A model generated the notes under the pieces. That model made no database searches. It worked only from the letters and a program-made list of their open reading frames with translations, and had not been told where the DNA came from. Below are positions 6,450-7,541 of a DNA stretch of 7,541 nt, one piece after another; within the stretch, counting starts at the first letter, position 1, and every line of letters starts with the position of its first letter. The translations under genes and the position numbers were made by a program. Origin of the DNA: an uncultured bacterium (GTDB taxonomy: Bacteria > Cyanobacteriota > Vampirovibrionia > Gastranaerophilales > Gastranaerophilaceae); NCBI GenBank assembly GCA_900550295.1, contig URRM01000077.1:1-7541 (forward strand). The letters are read 5' to 3'.

Positions 6450-7232
6450 TTATTCACTAAATGAACCATCTGATATTGAAGATATTGTTTTGTATGCATC
6501 TACAAAGCCTTCATCACCTAAAAATCCGAAGAAAACATTCCTTGACACAGCAAGAGAAGCTAAATTTTTAGGACCTTCTATATCATAATAAACAGCTACA
6601 GCCGGACAAAATTCATTATTATTTGCTTTACAAGCTTCTTGTGCGCTTGCTTTGCTACAAAAAGCTATTGCTGTTCCATCATTTAAAATTGCAGTTGCAC
6701 AATTCGAACTACTGCTTCCTGGAGATGTTGAAATTGTACACTTAGCATTAGAAGAGTAATCCATATAATTTACATTACAATCAGGGTACATAGGAGTAAA
6801 ATAATCTGCACTTTCTTGCTTATTTGAACAAAAAGAAGTACCATTTTTTGTTTCACAAGTATAATTATAAGATATTTTAGTTGAAAGATTTAAAGGATCA
6901 GCAATTGTACTTGTAGGAAAACAAGCAGTAGATAAAATCGTTTTGCCACAAACATTTGTAAATTTCATGTATTGAGAATATGCGGTTAAAACAGCTAACG
7001 AGCGCTCAGCATCATCACTCTTTCCTCGCACAATATTTTCAAAAGAGTCTTTGTCACGCAATAATGCAACCGTTGCAGTATCAAGAACATGTTGAACCTT
7101 AGTAGCCTTTGAATGTGCTTCTTTTTGTTGATATGTTTTTCTAACATTTGGAAGTGTTAATGCTCCTACAATTCCGATAATAGATAATGCAACTAAAACT
7201 TCAGCTAAACTAAAAGCAAATAACTTTTTCAT
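6450..7232 (-). CDS. Type IV prepilin-like / type II secretion pseudopilin protein
   Basis: A 260-residue protein with a class III (prepilin) signal: short basic leader MKKLFA, then FSLAEVL, with glutamate E11 at mature position +5 and a continuous hydrophobic helix to about residue 27, ending at P28. The expected cut is between A6 and F7; alanine replaces the usual glycine at -1. The rest is a globular extracytoplasmic domain with ten cysteines (95, 104, 126, 135, 152, 165, 178, 192, 201, 209), an even number that suggests disulfides, and a DIEGPKNL segment (217-224) of the kind seen near the end of such pilin-like families. It would be processed by a PilD-type peptidase and assembled in a pilus or secretion pseudopilus; none of that machinery is in the window. 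The start is ATG 7232 because GAGGA lies 8 nt upstream; a TTG start at 7247 would destroy the normal leader. It converges on the operon with 9 bp between stops. Confidence 0.85.
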   Translation of the reverse strand: MKKLFAFSLAEVLVALSIIGIVGALTLPNVRKTYQQKEAHSKATKVQHVLDTATVALLRDKDSFENIVRGKSDDAERSLAVLTAYSQYMKFTNVCGKTILSTACFPTSTIADPLNLSTKISYNYTCETKNGTSFCSNKQESADYFTPMYPDCNVNYMDYSSNAKCTISTSPGSSSSNCATAILNDGTAIAFCSKASAQEACKANNNEFCPAVAVYYDIEGPKNLASLAVSRNVFFGFLGDEGFVDAYKTISSISDGSFSE

Positions 7233-7240
7233 ATAAAAAA

Positions 7241-7245
7241 TCCTC
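7241..7245 (-). promoter_or_regulatory. Ribosome binding site of the prepilin-like gene
   Basis: GAGGA on the minus strand lies 8 nt before the ATG at 7232. It overlaps the alternative TTG start, which is why that start was not used. Confidence 0.75.
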
Positions 7246-7262
7246 AAATAATAATATTCTTC

Positions 7263-7291
7263 ATTATAACGTATAAAATAAAAACATACAA
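7263..7291 (-). promoter_or_regulatory. Promoter of the prepilin-like gene
   Basis: On the minus strand, TTGTAT (7291-7286) and a perfect TATAAT (7268-7263) are separated by exactly 17 bp. The -35 matches the consensus only in TTG. Transcription would begin near 7256, leaving a leader of about 25 nt with the GAGGA site. The gene is therefore probably transcribed alone. Confidence 0.6.
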
Positions 7292-7298
7292 CCCACCT

Positions 7299-7320
7299 AA
7301 AAAAGTTTCTCTAGAAGAAA
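7299..7320 (-). terminator. Weak intrinsic terminator-like hairpin on the minus strand
   Basis: Read on the minus strand, TTTCT (7320-7316) pairs with AGAAA (7310-7306), followed by C and six T (7304-7299). The stem is only 5-6 bp and AT-rich, so it is weak. It would end a leftward transcript coming from the right, just before the prepilin promoter. No gene ending there is visible inside the window. Confidence 0.3.
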
Positions 7321-7419
7321 TATAGATATGAATATGGTTAAAACATATCGTCATCACGTGCTACGACACGGGATCTTTCCAGTCAACAAGTAAGGGTTAA
7401 GTGTATAAGTCGAACTATA

Positions 7420-7438
7420 ATTAAAAAGTCTTTTTAAT
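7420..7438. repeat. Near-perfect 19-bp palindrome in the element core
   Basis: ATTAAAAAG (7420-7428) and CTTTTTAAT (7430-7438) are exact reverse complements around a single T. Because it is symmetric it could form a hairpin with a T-run on either strand, or be an operator-like site. Confidence 0.6.
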
Positions 7439-7456
7439 AATAAATGACTAATCGTA

Positions 7457-7472
7457 TTAAAGTCTTAAAGTC
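7457..7472. repeat. 8-bp tandem duplication
   Basis: TTAAAGTC occurs twice head to tail (7457-7464 and 7465-7472), and AAAGTCTT also occurs at 7425-7432 in the palindrome, giving three copies of a short motif within 50 bp. Confidence 0.6.
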
Positions 7473-7541
7473 TTATGTTCTAAAGGAGAGATCCCGCATC
7501 AACCTCTCGCAAAACAATTCGCTGGATTATTTTGCTCGGCA

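Larger units (their letters stand above)
7349..7541. repeat. Compound inverted-repeat element, cut by the window end (REP/MITE-like, possibly structured RNA)
   Basis: CGGGATCTTTCC (7369-7380) is complementary to GGAGAGATCCCG (7485-7496) over 12 positions with one G-U type pair, enclosing 104 nt. Smaller hairpins sit around and inside: CGTG/CACG (7357-7360 with 7367-7370), GAAC and ATAA (7412-7420) with TTAT and GTTC (7473-7480), and GCAAAA...AAT with ATT...TTTTGC (7509-7535, loop of 7). The outer parts resemble, from memory, widespread bacterial palindromes beginning CGTCATCC and ending in GCTCGCAATGACG, so an interspersed repeat is my preferred reading. The core is AT-rich and the ends GC-richer. 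No open frame of note crosses it on either strand. Confidence 0.45.

Noticed and set aside
7481..7496. AAAGGAGAG as a ribosome site for a rightward gene
   Set aside because: No ATG, GTG or TTG start follows within a usable distance, and the sequence is part of the inverted-repeat arm.
7349..7500. Retron msr-msd RNA, suggested by complementary flanking arms
   Set aside because: There is no long msd hairpin, no clear priming-G context, and no reverse transcriptase in the window; bases beyond 7541 would be needed to revisit this.
7499..7540. C-terminal end of a leftward gene entering from the right edge
   Set aside because: Two minus-strand frames run 13-19 codons from the edge to a stop, which is too short to distinguish from chance and overlaps the hairpin-rich element.
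7300..7541. tRNA, tmRNA, 6S RNA, RNase P RNA or SRP RNA gene
   Set aside because: I looked for their hallmark sequences on both strands and found none; short resemblances such as GGAAAGATCC (RNase P-like), AGTTCGAC (tmRNA-like) and AAGTCGAAC (16S-like) lack the surrounding conserved parts.

Overview
This is an AT-rich, gene-dense bacterial window with six complete protein genes. One points left (46-1683). Five sit in or around a tight rightward operon (1842-6440), and a second leftward gene (6450-7232) converges on its end. All stops are TAA. The low GC, the prepilin-like protein with an 'AFSLAEVL...' N-terminus and many cysteines, and the split transketolase together suggest a gut member of the non-photosynthetic Cyanobacteria (Gastranaerophilales / Melainabacteria type). 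That assignment is an inference from recalled family styles, not a database result.

Layout. Bases 1-27 are the end of an intrinsic terminator for a rightward gene outside the window. Bases 46-1683 (minus) encode a full-length 5'-nucleotidase/UshA-type metallophosphoesterase with no signal peptide. A 158-bp divergent intergenic region (1684-1841) holds an extended -10 promoter for the rightward operon. The operon reads: transketolase C-terminal subunit (1842-2795), ftsE (2795-3469), ftsX (3462-4373), an HDOD-domain protein (4375-5175), and a two-domain protein with a degenerate receiver and degenerate GGDEF (5187-6440). Junctions are a 1-nt overlap, an 8-nt overlap, a 1-nt gap and an 11-nt gap, so the genes are very likely co-transcribed and partly translationally coupled. 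A prepilin-like gene (6450-7232, minus) follows tail-to-tail after only 9 bp and has its own promoter at 7263-7291.

The last ~240 bp (7299-7541) carry no convincing gene. They hold a weak minus-strand terminator and a compound inverted-repeat element: two 12-nt complementary arms 104 nt apart, three smaller hairpins, a 19-bp palindrome and an 8-bp tandem duplication. It looks like an interspersed REP/MITE-type element, or less likely a structured RNA, and is cut by the window edge.

How the genes fit together. FtsE and FtsX form the ABC-type membrane complex that in other bacteria couples cytokinesis to peptidoglycan hydrolase activation. Here they are bracketed by a central-carbon enzyme subunit and by two signalling-type proteins. 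The last of these has lost the catalytic residues of both its domains but keeps an RxxD motif like a c-di-GMP inhibitory site, so it may be a ligand-sensing or scaffold protein. The arrangement suggests a possible link between division or wall remodelling, carbon metabolism and a signalling output, but only the gene order is seen; the functional link is inference.
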